Positions 33,891 through 45,006 of a stretch of 64,000 bases of DNA are shown here, piece after piece. This stretch comes from Anaeramoeba ignava (taxonomy: Eukaryota; Metamonada; Anaeramoebidae), in assembly GCA_028826165.1 (NCBI GenBank), contig JAPDFW010000077.1, positions 124,001 to 188,000 on the forward strand, written 5' to 3'. The position numbers and the translations under genes were made by a program. A model generated the notes under the pieces. The model searched no databases, was not told where the DNA came from, and saw only the letters and a list, made by a program, of their open reading frames with translations. Within the stretch, counting starts at the first letter, position 1; every line of letters starts with the position of its first letter.

Positions 33891-36602
33891 TCATTTCTTC
33901 AACTTGTAAACATTATTTGAATTTGAATACTCAATTATTCCATCACGAACAAGTTGAGACAAAAAATCACGAAGTTCAAGAGCAGTTTTATCAAAAGGAG
34001 GATCTGTAACAAACATTTTTAACATATTAAATATTCTTTCCAAAGGCATTTCTTCAAAATTAGTTAGCATTCCAATAATAAATTGTTGATAAATTTGAAT
34101 TTCTGTTTGGTTGCTTTCTCTTTGAATTTGAGAAGAAGTGAAATTTTCGTCATCAGAATCAACAAAATCATTTGCAACTTCATCAGTATTTGTATTAGTT
34201 TGGGATTTTGATTTTGAAGGTGTTTTTTGTGATTGATTTTGTAATTGATTTTCATGTTCAGAAATTGAATCAATAAGATAATAACTATTTCCTCTATCAG
34301 AAGTATTTATGATCCCATTTTTAATCCAAAATGACAAATTACTGCGCAATATTTTATCATCAGAAATTTTCAAAGATTCTTTCAATTCGGAAAAACTCCA
34401 AATTTCTTTTTCTTGAAATTTCATTATTAAACTTGCCAAAATTGGAGAAACTGCGAAATCAAGTGTTTTATCTGAATTCCGGAAACCAAGAGTTAATTCA
34501 ACAACTCCCAAATCAGGTTTCCAATTGAGTTGTCTGGGTTTTTTCAAGTTATGATATTCTTTTGCGTATTTTTCCATCATATTCTGAATTCTTGTTGGAA
34601 GTTGGAATTCAATAGAACGGAAATTAGGCCAAAATAATTCTGAAATGATATGAGAACGGAAAATATATTCTCCTTCATAATAATCAAGAGGGTTTGAATT
34701 CTGCTCAGAATTTTTAGTTTCAGTTTCATTTTCGTTTTGGTTTTGAATGTTTGTAAAAATTCTTTTGGAATCTGAAATATCCTTAATCATAACTTCGCAG
34801 TTATGGAAAGAACTTTCTCCAAATCTTATTTTAAGAAGCTCGAGCATTTTAACTTCCTTATCAATATCAAAACTTGTATTTGCAAGCAGTTTATCTGCTA
34901 AAACAAGTCTATATTCGGAAACAATGGGATCTTTTGATCCGAAAATATTGATCATGTGACCAATAATATCGATATTTTTCTTCAAATTCACAACAGCAGA
35001 TAATGTTTTGGAGCTTGAATAGATTGGATCAGGATTCCATTCTTCATTTTCGTCTTCTTGACCACTAAAATAGTCAAATTCATCGCTGGTGTCTCCATAT
35101 GCCTGGGAATTATCCAAATCATAAATATCATTTTCATCACTATCATCGTAATTGAAGAATTGATTTGTTTCATCATTCATTCCGCTCAGTATTTGATGCT
35201 CCTCAGATTGCAAACGATGCGAATTTTGATCTGCAAATTGCATTTCAACAATATGCATTGGTTTTGCAGCATATTTTTCCAATTCCTCATAAAGTTCTCC
35301 ATTTTCCTCATCAACCAAATTAGAAATGATACAACTTATTGCATCTTGTCTTTTCTTCAAATATTTGCATATGGGTTCACTGACAATTTCCAGCATGAAT
35401 CCGCTGGGTTCCAATATTTTCAAAGCTTTTATTGTGGATAAAAATTGTGTGATTATGTCTGATGTGCTTGCGCCTTGGTGAAGAAGACGTGACAGATATG
35501 ATTTGCGCAATGATTTTCCAACTTTCAAATAATTCCCTGTTTTTTCTATGCACAATTTCAAATCCATCAAAGCAGACATGCTGTCTGGAAAATCGACTAT
35601 AATTTCAAACAACTCATTTAATCTTGCCTCCTCGATTTTCTGATAAATCAAATTTTCAAAATACTCCTTGTGCGGCTTGAAATCATAATGTGGATTGGCT
35701 TCGAATAATATTGTCTTCAATTTGCTATTCTTTTGACTGTCTTTTGTGTTGATAGTTATTTTCTTTTCGTTGAAAAATGTGAAAAAAATTTTCTCAAACC
35801 AAATCATTGCCACATTTGAAACCCAATTCAACATTTTTGGCAAGGCTTTGCTGCCAAAATCCCCAACAATATTGTCTTTGATAATATGTTCAATTTCTCT
35901 AAAAATACTTTCAAATGCAATTTCCTCCAAAAAAGGTGAAAAATTCATTTGGAATAGTAATCCAACAAAATCTTTGAAATATTTTGAAATATCGATTTTT
36001 GAGTCTTGATTTGAAATGTTAATTTCGTTATCTTCATATTCATCTGTTAAATTATTAGTCACTTCACTGCAAAACTGTAAAAAATTAAAATGGAATATTT
36101 TCTTGATTAAATCTTTCAAAAATTCTTCTTGTTTTGTTTGGAATAACGCAATATGAACCAAACCAAAAAGCTTTGCGCTTGAATCTTGATTGAAAATGTG
36201 GTTGTTAATTTCCATAAAACGAGTAAACGAATTGATTTTATTGGAAAATGTTTGCAAAGCTTGAAAAATATTTTCTTGATTTCCAATAATAAAATCTTCT
36301 TCTTCAAATAAATTATTAAATTCTTCTTGATTTTTTCCAGATAAAATGTTTTTATAAAGTTGAGGAATTAATTCAAATTGAAGTAAATGAACAATTTTTT
36401 GGAAAAAAAGATCAACAAAAGAAGGAATTAAAAATAAATTTGAATTTGAATTTGAATTTGAATTTGAATTTGAATTTGAATTTGAATTTGATTTTTTGTT
36501 ATCAAATAATAATTTCGATTTTAAATTAATTTGATTAAAATTATCTTGAGAAAGTAATTGGAATGTTTGAATAAAAGAAGAAGTTTGTAAATTATTTATC
36601 AT
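33891..36602 (-). CDS. APC2: Anaphase-promoting complex subunit 2 (cullin-like)
   Basis: A single uninterrupted 903-aa frame. The cullin-homology part shows VMIKDISDSKRI, SELFWPNFRSIEFQLP, LNWKPDLGVVELTLGF and ASLIMKFQEKEIWSF. The winged-helix end reads LRDFLSQLVRDGIIEYSNSN and stops soon after, as in APC2. APC2 binds the RING subunit APC11 and forms the catalytic core of the APC/C ubiquitin ligase. Length is close to that of other APC2 proteins. An (SN)n tract near residue 40, from a (GAATTT)n microsatellite at 36437-36490, and an acidic Asp/Glu stretch in the middle are lineage-typical insertions. No introns. It diverges from the first RCC1-BTB gene across a 97-bp spacer with GAAAAAAAAG and TTTTTTCATTTTTTCATTTTTT. 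Confidence 0.88.
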   Translation of the reverse strand: MINNLQTSSFIQTFQLLSQDNFNQINLKSKLLFDNKKSNSNSNSNSNSNSNSNSNLFLIPSFVDLFFQKIVHLLQFELIPQLYKNILSGKNQEEFNNLFEEEDFIIGNQENIFQALQTFSNKINSFTRFMEINNHIFNQDSSAKLFGLVHIALFQTKQEEFLKDLIKKIFHFNFLQFCSEVTNNLTDEYEDNEINISNQDSKIDISKYFKDFVGLLFQMNFSPFLEEIAFESIFREIEHIIKDNIVGDFGSKALPKMLNWVSNVAMIWFEKIFFTFFNEKKITINTKDSQKNSKLKTILFEANPHYDFKPHKEYFENLIYQKIEEARLNELFEIIVDFPDSMSALMDLKLCIEKTGNYLKVGKSLRKSYLSRLLHQGASTSDIITQFLSTIKALKILEPSGFMLEIVSEPICKYLKKRQDAISCIISNLVDEENGELYEELEKYAAKPMHIVEMQFADQNSHRLQSEEHQILSGMNDETNQFFNYDDSDENDIYDLDNSQAYGDTSDEFDYFSGQEDENEEWNPDPIYSSSKTLSAVVNLKKNIDIIGHMINIFGSKDPIVSEYRLVLADKLLANTSFDIDKEVKMLELLKIRFGESSFHNCEVMIKDISDSKRIFTNIQNQNENETETKNSEQNSNPLDYYEGEYIFRSHIISELFWPNFRSIEFQLPTRIQNMMEKYAKEYHNLKKPRQLNWKPDLGVVELTLGFRNSDKTLDFAVSPILASLIMKFQEKEIWSFSELKESLKISDDKILRSNLSFWIKNGIINTSDRGNSYYLIDSISEHENQLQNQSQKTPSKSKSQTNTNTDEVANDFVDSDDENFTSSQIQRESNQTEIQIYQQFIIGMLTNFEEMPLERIFNMLKMFVTDPPFDKTALELRDFLSQLVRDGIIEYSNSNNVYKLKK

Positions 36603-36699
36603 TTTAAATTGAAAATAAAATTAAAAAAATGAAAAAAAAGATTTTTTGATTTTTTGATTTTTTCATTTTTTCATTTTTTTTTAAATCAAAAATCTAAAA

Positions 36700-38660
36700 A
36701 TGGATTTAGAAAAAGAAACAGAACAAAAATTAAATGATGTTTGGTTTTTGGGTCGTAATTCTTTTCCTGATTTAATAAAAAATCCTGAATTACAAATTAC
36801 AACATTATTTCAAGTTGATTTTTTCGAACAAGAAAAAAGAATAATCCAAATAGCAATGAATTGGAGAATGTTAATGATTCTTTTTGAAAACGGAAGAGCA
36901 TTTGAATATTATAATGATTCAAGCCAAACTGAAACCAAAATCCAAATTGAGAATATTCAAAAAATATCAGTTGGCACTCGAATTAATGCAGTTTTAACAA
37001 AAAAAGGAGAAGTATTTGCAAGAGGAAATTATATCAATTCAAGAAATCAAAAGGAATTTATAAATGTTTCAGAAATGATTGAATTTTCTGATGACAAGTT
37101 TATGATTGATATTGTTTGTGGAGCAGATACAGCTTATTTATTAAGTTCGCAAGGAAATGTTTATGCAGTTGGTGATAATCATTCTTTTGAATTTGGTTGC
37201 AATTTACCAAAAGAATCACAAAAACCAATTTGTATTAAATCAAATGTTTACAAAATTTTTTCCAGTGGAAATTGTAATTTTGCATTCTTTTTATCCAGAA
37301 AGCAAAAATTGTATGGATGCGGCAGAAATGATAGAAGTCAACTTGGTTTAGGCAAAGATAAAAGAAGGCAAATGATCAAAATGGAAAAAATCGAAAATGT
37401 TTCAAATATCAGAATAATCGAGATTAAAACTTGTAGTTCCTATTCAGTTATCTTCGGTGAAGATGAGGAAACCGGCGAAAAAAAGCTTTATTTGTCTGGG
37501 ATTACTGGAATATATCCAAATAAGAAAAAAAAAACAGAAGAATTTATTGAATTTAAATCACCTCTATTTGAAAATGATGATATTCTCCAAATTTCTGTTG
37601 GAAATACTTATACTTTTTTTTTAACTTCTAATCGCAAACTCTTTCAATTTTGGGAATCTACTTTTGATCATTTGATAAATAACAAAACTGAGTATCAACC
37701 TGCCAAGGAATTTGATCTTTCTCATTTACCATTTGATATTTTCAGTTACCAAATTTGTGGAATAACGGAGAATTTTTTTCTTTACTCTTCGTTTTTTTCC
37801 AATCTTGAAGATGATTTGAATAATTTATTACAAAGAAAAGAATTTTGTGATATTTCATTTAAAACCGAAAATGGAGAAATAATTGAAGCTCATAAATTAA
37901 TATTGAAATATAGATTAAATCAAAATCAAAATCAAAATCAAATTGAAAAACTTCAAGAAATTATTTCAAAAAAATCAATTAAAGAATCAAATCAAATATT
38001 TGAAATGATTTATTCAAACAGAATAATAAATCCAAAATTATATTCTGAAATTAAAGAAATTATAAATGAAAGTGAAAGAATTGAAGAAACAATGAAAAGA
38101 ATTTATTTAAATGAAAATGAAAAAGATTTTACAATTGAAAAAAAAGAAAAGAAATATAAATTTCCCAAATTAATATTAATAATGAGAAGTGAATTATATC
38201 GAGGAATGTTTTTATCTGTAACTGAAGATGATTCAAATAAAGTTACAGATTATAGTGAATTAAGTAATGAATCATTTGAAATATTAGAATATTGGATTTA
38301 TACAAATCAAATTAAAGAAGGATCAAAAATCACAAAAGAAATACTTGAAGAACTTGAAAGAGGAATGGATTATTTTCAATTAAATCCAATAAATCCAAAT
38401 ATAGTTTCTTCAACAATTGATTATTTGAACAAAAATCGTAAAAAGAGGATAAAAAAGAAAGAAAAAGATAATAATAATAATGATAATGAAAAAGATAATA
38501 ATAATAATAATAATGAAAAGATAATAATAATAATGAAAAAGATAATAATAATAATGATGAAAAAGATAATAATAATAATGAAAAAGAAAAAGGAAAAGAT
38601 TTAAATTCTCATATCAGTGAAGATCTCAAAAAGAAAAATTCGAATTGTTTCATTTTATAA
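36700..38660 (+). CDS. RCC1-BTB protein 1, probable CaaX end after a frame slip
   Basis: N-terminal RCC1-type blades (VCGADTAYLLSSQGNVYAVG, KLYGCGRNDRSQLGLG) form a beta-propeller. A first BTB-like unit (EFCDISFKTENGEIIEAHKL) and a second (YKFPKLILIMRSELYRGMF, then SNKVTDYSELS) follow. BTB domains usually recruit cullin-3 or partners, and RCC1 blades bind small GTPases or chromatin; the substrate is unknown. The simple ORF stops at 38604 inside an (AAT)n tract where one linker reads GAAAAG instead of GAAAAAG. With that single A the frame would continue to 38660 and end NSNCFIL, a CaaX box, as in the next gene (CEIF). No introns. Confidence 0.75.
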
Positions 38661-38712
38661 TTTTTTTTTTCATTTTTTTCATTTTTTTCATTTTTTTTCA
38701 TTTTTTATTTTA

Positions 38713-40617
38713 ATGAGCAAATTTAAAAAAATAAATGATATTTGGACTTTTGAAATTAAAAAATATCATATCCAACAACAGAAATCATCACAAATTATCA
38801 AATGCAAAAAATTTAATTTTTTAGAAGAAGAATCACAAGTGAAACAAATAGCTTCAGGAGAATTTTCAACAATTTTCCTTTTAGAAAATGGAAAAGTAAT
38901 TGAATATTACAAAAAAGCAAATATAAGTGAAAAACTGTCAATTGAAAATATAAGAAAAGTATCAGCTGGGTTTAAAATGATAGCATTTTTAACTACAGAA
39001 AGAGAAGTTATTATGACAAGAGAAGATGAAAATCCAATAAAAGATGATCCGTTTAGGAATATTTCAAATTTGATTGAATATCCAAGAGATAGAATAATTT
39101 CAGATGTTGTTTGTGGAGCTAATTCAGTTTATTTACTCAGTGAAAATGGAAATTCTTATGGAATTGGTTCAAATTATTGGCATCAACTTGGTTATAAACC
39201 AGAAGATAAAACTAAAAAATTGGAGAAATCAGAAAAACCCATTTTCATGATGAGCAATGTTTCTAAAATTTATTCAGGAAGTTATTCACATTCCGTTTTT
39301 CTTTTAACTTCAAATCAAAAATTATTTTGTTGTGGAGATAATCAATATGGCCAACTTGGATTGATAAAAGGAAAAGAAGAAATCAAAACATTAACGCAAA
39401 TTGAAAATCTTCCTGAGGGAAAAATACTTGATATCCGAATGGGACATGACCATTCAGTCATGCTCATTGAAGAGAAAAGCGATATAAGAAAAATTTATTC
39501 ATGTGGAGGTCGAGTTTATAATCGATATCAAGTCAAAGAAAGGAAAACAGAATTTACTGAAATCAAAACTCCATTGGATCCAGATGAGAATATTCTCGAA
39601 ATGAGAACAGCTGAATTGGTCACTCTCATTTTAACTTCCAATGGGAAATTGATCGGATTTGGAAGAACCAATGGATTAATGCAAATATCAGGAAATATCA
39701 ACAACTATTTAACCCCAATCAGAATACAACTTCCGAAATTGTCTTTTGATATTTCCAATTATCATATTTCTTGTGGCGATGAAGTATCTTTTCTTTATTC
39801 ATCTTTATTTACAAGTCTTCATGCTGATTTGGTTGAATTATTCCAAAGACAAGAATTTTGTGATGTTCTTTTTGATACAATCGATAACCAGCAAATTGGA
39901 GCTCATCAATTAATATTGAAATACAGATTAAAAGACTATCAAAATCAATTGGGAAAGCTCAGAAGCATCATCTCACTAAAAACACTTAAAGAGGCAAATC
40001 AAATATTTCCAACAATTTATTCAAATAAGCAGATCACATCAATCAATTTAGAATCTTCAATTCAAGAACTTTTGAACGAAGAAAGTATTATTGAAACAAT
40101 TAAAAGAATTTATTTGAATGAGAATGAAAATGAAAAAGATTTTACTATCAAAAGAGAAGAAAAAGAATATAAATTTCCCAAATTAATATTAATAATGAGA
40201 AGTGAATTATATCGAGGAATGTTTTTAGCTGTAACAGAAGATGATTCAAATGAAGTTACAGATTATAGTGAATTAAGTACTGAATCATTTCAAATATTAG
40301 AATATTGGATTTATTCAAATCAAATTAAAGAAGGAATTAAAATTACGAAAGAAATTATCGAAGAATTAAAGAAAGCAATGGATTATTTTCAATTAAATGA
40401 ACTTAATCCAAATTTAGTTTCTTCAGCAATTGATCTATATAACAAAACTCATAAAGGAAGAATAATTAAAAATATTGAAGAAAATCCAAAATTGAATTTA
40501 AATTCAAATTCAAATCAAAATATAAATCAAAATTTAAATCAAAACCAAAATCCAAATCAAAATCAAAATCAAAATCAAAATCCAAATCAAAATCAAAAAA
40601 AGTGTGAAATTTTTTAA
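38713..40617 (+). CDS. RCC1-BTB protein 2 with C-terminal CaaX box
   Basis: Start chosen at MSKFKKINDIWTF, after a run of TTTTTTCATTTTTTTCA. The same open frame extends upstream into FHFFHF translated from that leader, which is not credible protein. Domain order is RCC1 blades (SVYLLSENGNSYGIGSN, KLFCCGDNQYGQLGL, DHSVMLIEE), then BTB-like unit 1 (EFCDVLFDTIDNQQIGAHQL), then BTB unit 2 (FPKLILIMRSELYRGMFLAV). The tail is (NQ)n-rich and ends KKCEIF, a CaaX box pointing to prenylation and membrane anchoring. This copy is more diverged than the 43-56 kb copies. Intact, no introns. Confidence 0.8.
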   Translation: MSKFKKINDIWTFEIKKYHIQQQKSSQIIKCKKFNFLEEESQVKQIASGEFSTIFLLENGKVIEYYKKANISEKLSIENIRKVSAGFKMIAFLTTEREVIMTREDENPIKDDPFRNISNLIEYPRDRIISDVVCGANSVYLLSENGNSYGIGSNYWHQLGYKPEDKTKKLEKSEKPIFMMSNVSKIYSGSYSHSVFLLTSNQKLFCCGDNQYGQLGLIKGKEEIKTLTQIENLPEGKILDIRMGHDHSVMLIEEKSDIRKIYSCGGRVYNRYQVKERKTEFTEIKTPLDPDENILEMRTAELVTLILTSNGKLIGFGRTNGLMQISGNINNYLTPIRIQLPKLSFDISNYHISCGDEVSFLYSSLFTSLHADLVELFQRQEFCDVLFDTIDNQQIGAHQLILKYRLKDYQNQLGKLRSIISLKTLKEANQIFPTIYSNKQITSINLESSIQELLNEESIIETIKRIYLNENENEKDFTIKREEKEYKFPKLILIMRSELYRGMFLAVTEDDSNEVTDYSELSTESFQILEYWIYSNQIKEGIKITKEIIEELKKAMDYFQLNELNPNLVSSAIDLYNKTHKGRIIKNIEENPKLNLNSNSNQNINQNLNQNQNPNQNQNQNQNPNQNQKKCEIF

Positions 40618-40679
40618 ATTTGTTTTTTTTTTTAATCAATGAAAGAATTTTTATTTGAAGAAAAAAAAAAAAAAGATTT

Positions 40680-43097
40680 TCATTTTTGTTGAGAAGTTGA
40701 ACCTGAACCATTTCCATCATTTTGATCATTTCCATCATTTTGATCATCATTTTGATCATCATTTTGATCATCGTTTTGATCACCATAATAATCATCAGAT
40801 TCAGAATAAGAATCAATATCAGAATTTCGAAGATATTGATTTTCATGATATGAATTTAAAGCTTCAAAAAAACGAATTTGTTCATCTTCATACTCATCTT
40901 TATTTGTATTTTCAGAATTTAATTCTTCTTTAACTTCAGGTTTTTGATCCAAAAAAATAAATCTATCAGGATCAATTTCTATATATTTTTTCCAAGAAGA
41001 AGAATCCTTAATATTATCAATATTTTTACGAATGAAATCTTCAATTTCTTGTTGGAATTCTTGAATTTGGAAAGTTAAAATTTTATCGTAAATATCCAAA
41101 ACATTTTCAGAAGTAATTGAACTAGTTGAAACAAGATGTCGACAACAAAGAATATCAAGAGTATTATCCTTCAATCCAAAAAAAGAACTTGCTCCAAGAA
41201 GATCCAAACAAATTGGAGTTGATAAAGATGATAAACGATGAGTGTAAATGAATTCAATAAGTTTTTCTATTGATTCTGGTTTTCGACCACTGTAATCTGG
41301 AACTCTGTTGGATTCATCTTGAACAGAAAGAAACATTCCACAAAAAAGTTGACTTCTTGCAGCAAGCATAAATCGATGAGTAAGGATTTCTTTTCCTTGA
41401 ACATCAAGAATAAAATCACCATTTTCATTTCGTCTAAAAAATAATTTTTTTAAATTTCATGTAATTGAATAAATTCTTTTTAAAAATTTTTTAAAATTTA
41501 AAATTTAATCTAACCTTTCATAAAGTTTTGCATAATCTTCCAAAATAGTATTCTGGTTTTCATTTGTATTACTACTATCACATAAACACAATCTCTCTAA
41601 ATGTTTGAGTTCGAGCCTTTTAGAAAGAGAAAGTAAACCAGAATTAGTAAAATTTGATTGACGATAACGACCGGTATAAATGTAAAAAAGAACATCTTCA
41701 ACATCAACCAAAAGATGAGACATGAAAGCAATGATGATATTTTCCAAAGAAACATTAGGACATCTTTGGGAGATAAAACAACGATTAGCAACGACTTTTT
41801 GGTGGTCCAAAGTGGAGAACTCAATATCATAAACAGAACTGCGAATATCGTTGAAAAAAATCTTCATTTCATCAATTAAAGGATATTCCATTTCAAGCTC
41901 GTAAATATCATTATAAAGATCTGAGCCCATACAACTGACGCCAAAACAAGCAATTAATTTATTTTCATAAAGAACCAAATCATGTCCAAATCTTGGTGCA
42001 GGAATTTCTTCTACTGGCTGTTGAGTATCAACTTCAAACCAAGAATTTTTGTTTATATCAAAATAGTGCAAAATATTATCGTCAAAAGAAGTATAACCAC
42101 CAAAAACAAGCAGTTTGTTATCAAAAACACATCCTGCACTAACTGTTCTTGGAGGCGGTTTGGCAACAACACTTTTCTTTGAAATCGAACGGAAAAAAGA
42201 AAATCTGTATTGATTTGATTTTGGTTTTTGATTTGATTTTGATTTTTTGTGATTTTCTTTCAATTCCAAAAATCTTTGAGATCGTAATTTTTGAAAATCG
42301 GGTAAATTTTGCTGAATGTTTTCATCATCTTGCCATTGAAAAGGGTTAATTTTTTGCCAAAAATCTGTTGAAATATCATATCTGAAAAATCTGTTAGTAT
42401 CAACTTCGTTTTTATGGTCTTTTCCACTAAAAATATAAAGGAAATTATTATACGGAAACATGACATGAAGAGAAACTGGCATTTTTTCTGGAATAAAAGA
42501 ATCTGAGCGAATTTGTGACCAGACTTTTGATTCCAAATCAAAGCGATAAAAACTATCAATATGATATTCATTAATATCACCATCCCAACCGCCGTAAACA
42601 AAAAGAAAAGACTTTCCTTGAGGGGAGACATAAGGGGTAAGCGAGTGATCTGAGCGATTTTCGGGAACTTCGCCATTTCCGTTAATTTGGACCCATTTGT
42701 TTGTCATGAATTCATACTCCCATAAATCATTGAGATAACTATCCTTGCCGTGTCCGCCGAACACATACATTTTATTGTCCAGAACACATGCCTTATGTCC
42801 CCAACGTGCAGGTGGTGGTGGGAAGCTGATATTTGGTTCGATTTTTCTTACTTCATGTGATCGCAAATCAAAATTATAGAAATGATCATAAACTTCTGTT
42901 CTTGATATTCCTCCTCCAAAAAACCACAGCTTGTGTCCATATACTACTGTCTCAGTTCTTCTTTTTAATAGTTCAACTTTATCCCCATTTTTGGCCGTTA
43001 ATTGTCGCCATTTTGAATTTCCAAATAGATAATGTGAGTCAAATTTATCAATTTTATTCTTTGGATTGTTTGGTTTTTTATTTGGATAAAAAAACAT
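40680..43097 (-). CDS. Kelch-BTB-BTB protein, LZTR1-like
   Basis: Exon 1 (43097-41515) and exon 2 (41433-40680) join in phase 2 (AG|A) to 778 aa. Six kelch-type units are visible, for example KLWFFGGGISRTEVY, KMYVFGGHGKDSYLNDLW, FVYGGWDGDINEYHIDSF, LYIFSGKDHKNEV and KLLVFGGYTSFDD. A BTB/BACK unit (SVYDIEFSTLDHQKVVANR, then FYIYTGRY) and a second BTB (GDFILDVQGKEILTHRFML, then CGMFLSVQDESNRVPDYS) follow. Kelch plus two BTB-BACK units is the architecture of LZTR1, a cullin-3 adaptor for Ras-family GTPases; that function is inferred. The C-terminus is an (NDDQ)n tract. The start MFFYPNKK was preferred over an in-frame ATG 60 bp upstream that lies in the leader. It shares its second-BTB motif (LFxGMFxSV..SNxVxDYS) with the RCC1-BTB genes. 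Confidence 0.8.
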
Positions 43098-43186
43098 TTT
43101 AGAAGAAAAAAAATGAAAAAAATTGAAATGAAAAAAATCAAATTTTTTTTTTTTCATTTTTTTTCTTTATAAAAAATATAAAGAAA
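43098..43186. promoter_or_regulatory. Divergent promoter spacer, kelch-BTB and RCC1-BTB 3
   Basis: 89 bp with GAAAAAAAATGAAAAAAATTGAAATG then TTTTTTTTTTTTCATTTTTTTTC. The two halves mirror each other, one for each gene. Confidence 0.45.
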
Positions 43187-44947
43187 ATGAATGAATGTTT
43201 ATTTTTTGGTTTAAATAGATATCCAAAACTTTTCAAAAATGAAAAAGATAGAATAACAAAACCAATTCAATTTAAATTTGAAAATGAAAATGAAAATGAA
43301 AATGAAAAACAAATTAAACAAATTTCATCAGATTATTTTTCAACAATTTTCCTTTTTAAAAATGAAAAAGCAATAGAATATTCAAGAAATTCAAGAGAAA
43401 ATCCTCAAAAAATCCAAATTGATGAAAATATTCAAAAAGTAACTGTTGGTTGGCAAAATGAAGCTATTTTAACAAAAGAAGGAAATGTATTTGCTAAAGG
43501 AAAAAATATTAATCCAAAAAATCCAAATCGATTTATCAATATTTCATCATTAATTGAAGATAAAAATGATAGAATAATTGAAGATATTGTTTCTGGATAC
43601 TTTTCAATTTACTTATTAACCTCAAATCAAAATGCTTATGGAATTGGTGATAATCATTTTAGTCAAATTGCTTTTAAATCAAATAACAAAAAAAAAAGAA
43701 AATCAGAAAAACCAATTTTAATGATGAAAAATGTTTCTAAAATATTTTCAGGAAATAATTCACTTTTTGTTTTTCTTTTAAATTCAAATCAAGAATTATT
43801 TGGATGTGGTAAAAATAATCATGGAACACTTGGATTAGGATATCGAAAAAAAGAAATTTTACAACCAATTCAAATTAAAAATATTCCAAAAGGCAAAATA
43901 ATTGATATTCAATGTGGATATTTTCATTCAATAATGTTGATTGGAGATGAAAATGGAAAAATAAAATTTTATTCATGCGGGAATTATGAATATAATGGAC
44001 TTGGCAAAGAAAATGAAAATACTTATGAATTTACTGAAATCAAATCATCTTTATTTGAAAATGATGATAATATTCTTGATTTTTCTGTTGGATATAGTCA
44101 TACTTTGATTTTGACATCAAATTCAAAATTAATAGGATTTGGAAATAATTCCTTTGGTCAATTAGGAATTGAAGAGACAAAATATCAGCCAATTCCAATT
44201 CAAATTGAACTTCCTAAATTAAGATTTAATGAAAATATTTCTAATTATCATATTTATTGTGGATATTTCAATTCATTTCTTTATTATTCTCCTCCTTCTC
44301 TTTCCAATCTTGAAGAAGATTTGATAAAACTATTTAGAAGAAAAGAATTTTGTGATATTTCATTTAAAACCAAAAATGGAGAAATAATCAAAGCTCATAA
44401 ATTAATATTGAAATATAGATTAAATCAAAATGAAAATCAAAATCAAATTGAAAAACTTCAAGAAATTATTTCAAATAAATCAATTAAAGAATCAAATCAA
44501 ATATTTGAAATGATTTATTCAAACAGAATAATAAATCCAAAATTATATTCTGAAATTAAAGAAATTATAAATTTAAATGAAAAAATTGAAGAAACAATGA
44601 AAAGAATTTATTTAAATGAAAAAGAAAATGAAAAAGATTTTATAATTGAAAGAAAAGAAAAACAACATAAATTTCCAAAATTAATATTAATAATGAGAAG
44701 TGAATTATATCGAGGAATGTTTTTATCTGTAACAAATGACACTTCTAATAAAGTTACAGATTATAGTGAATTAAGTAATAAATCATTTCAAATATTTGAA
44801 TATTGGATTTATTCAAATCAAATTAAAGATGGAATTAAAATTACACAAGAAATTATTGATGAATTAGAAATAGGAATTGATTATTTTCAATTAAATCAAA
44901 CAAATCCAAATTTATTTGATTTATTAATTAATAAATTTAATAATTAA
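43187..44947 (+). CDS. RCC1-BTB protein 3 (intact)
   Basis: 586 aa, single exon. It opens MNECLFFGLNRYPKLFKNE, then a short (EN)n tract from four GAAAAT units. RCC1 blades follow (IYLLTSNQNAYGIGDNHFSQ, NQELFGCGKNNHGTLGLGY, FYSCGNYEYNGLGKENEN). BTB-like unit 1 starts KEFCDISFKTKNGEIIKAHK, and BTB unit 2 is KFPKLILIMRSELYRGMF with SNKVTDYSELSNKSF. It is the reference copy for judging the broken neighbours. The blade region GIGDNHFSQIAFxSNN to KGKIIDIQ is nearly identical in four copies. Plus strand, with about 60 bp to the next copy. Confidence 0.82.
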   Translation: MNECLFFGLNRYPKLFKNEKDRITKPIQFKFENENENENEKQIKQISSDYFSTIFLFKNEKAIEYSRNSRENPQKIQIDENIQKVTVGWQNEAILTKEGNVFAKGKNINPKNPNRFINISSLIEDKNDRIIEDIVSGYFSIYLLTSNQNAYGIGDNHFSQIAFKSNNKKKRKSEKPILMMKNVSKIFSGNNSLFVFLLNSNQELFGCGKNNHGTLGLGYRKKEILQPIQIKNIPKGKIIDIQCGYFHSIMLIGDENGKIKFYSCGNYEYNGLGKENENTYEFTEIKSSLFENDDNILDFSVGYSHTLILTSNSKLIGFGNNSFGQLGIEETKYQPIPIQIELPKLRFNENISNYHIYCGYFNSFLYYSPPSLSNLEEDLIKLFRRKEFCDISFKTKNGEIIKAHKLILKYRLNQNENQNQIEKLQEIISNKSIKESNQIFEMIYSNRIINPKLYSEIKEIINLNEKIEETMKRIYLNEKENEKDFIIERKEKQHKFPKLILIMRSELYRGMFLSVTNDTSNKVTDYSELSNKSFQIFEYWIYSNQIKDGIKITQEIIDELEIGIDYFQLNQTNPNLFDLLINKFNN

Positions 44948-45006
44948 AATTAAAATTAAAAATTAAAATTAATTTTTTTCTTTTTTTCATTTTTTTCTTT
45001 TCAAAA

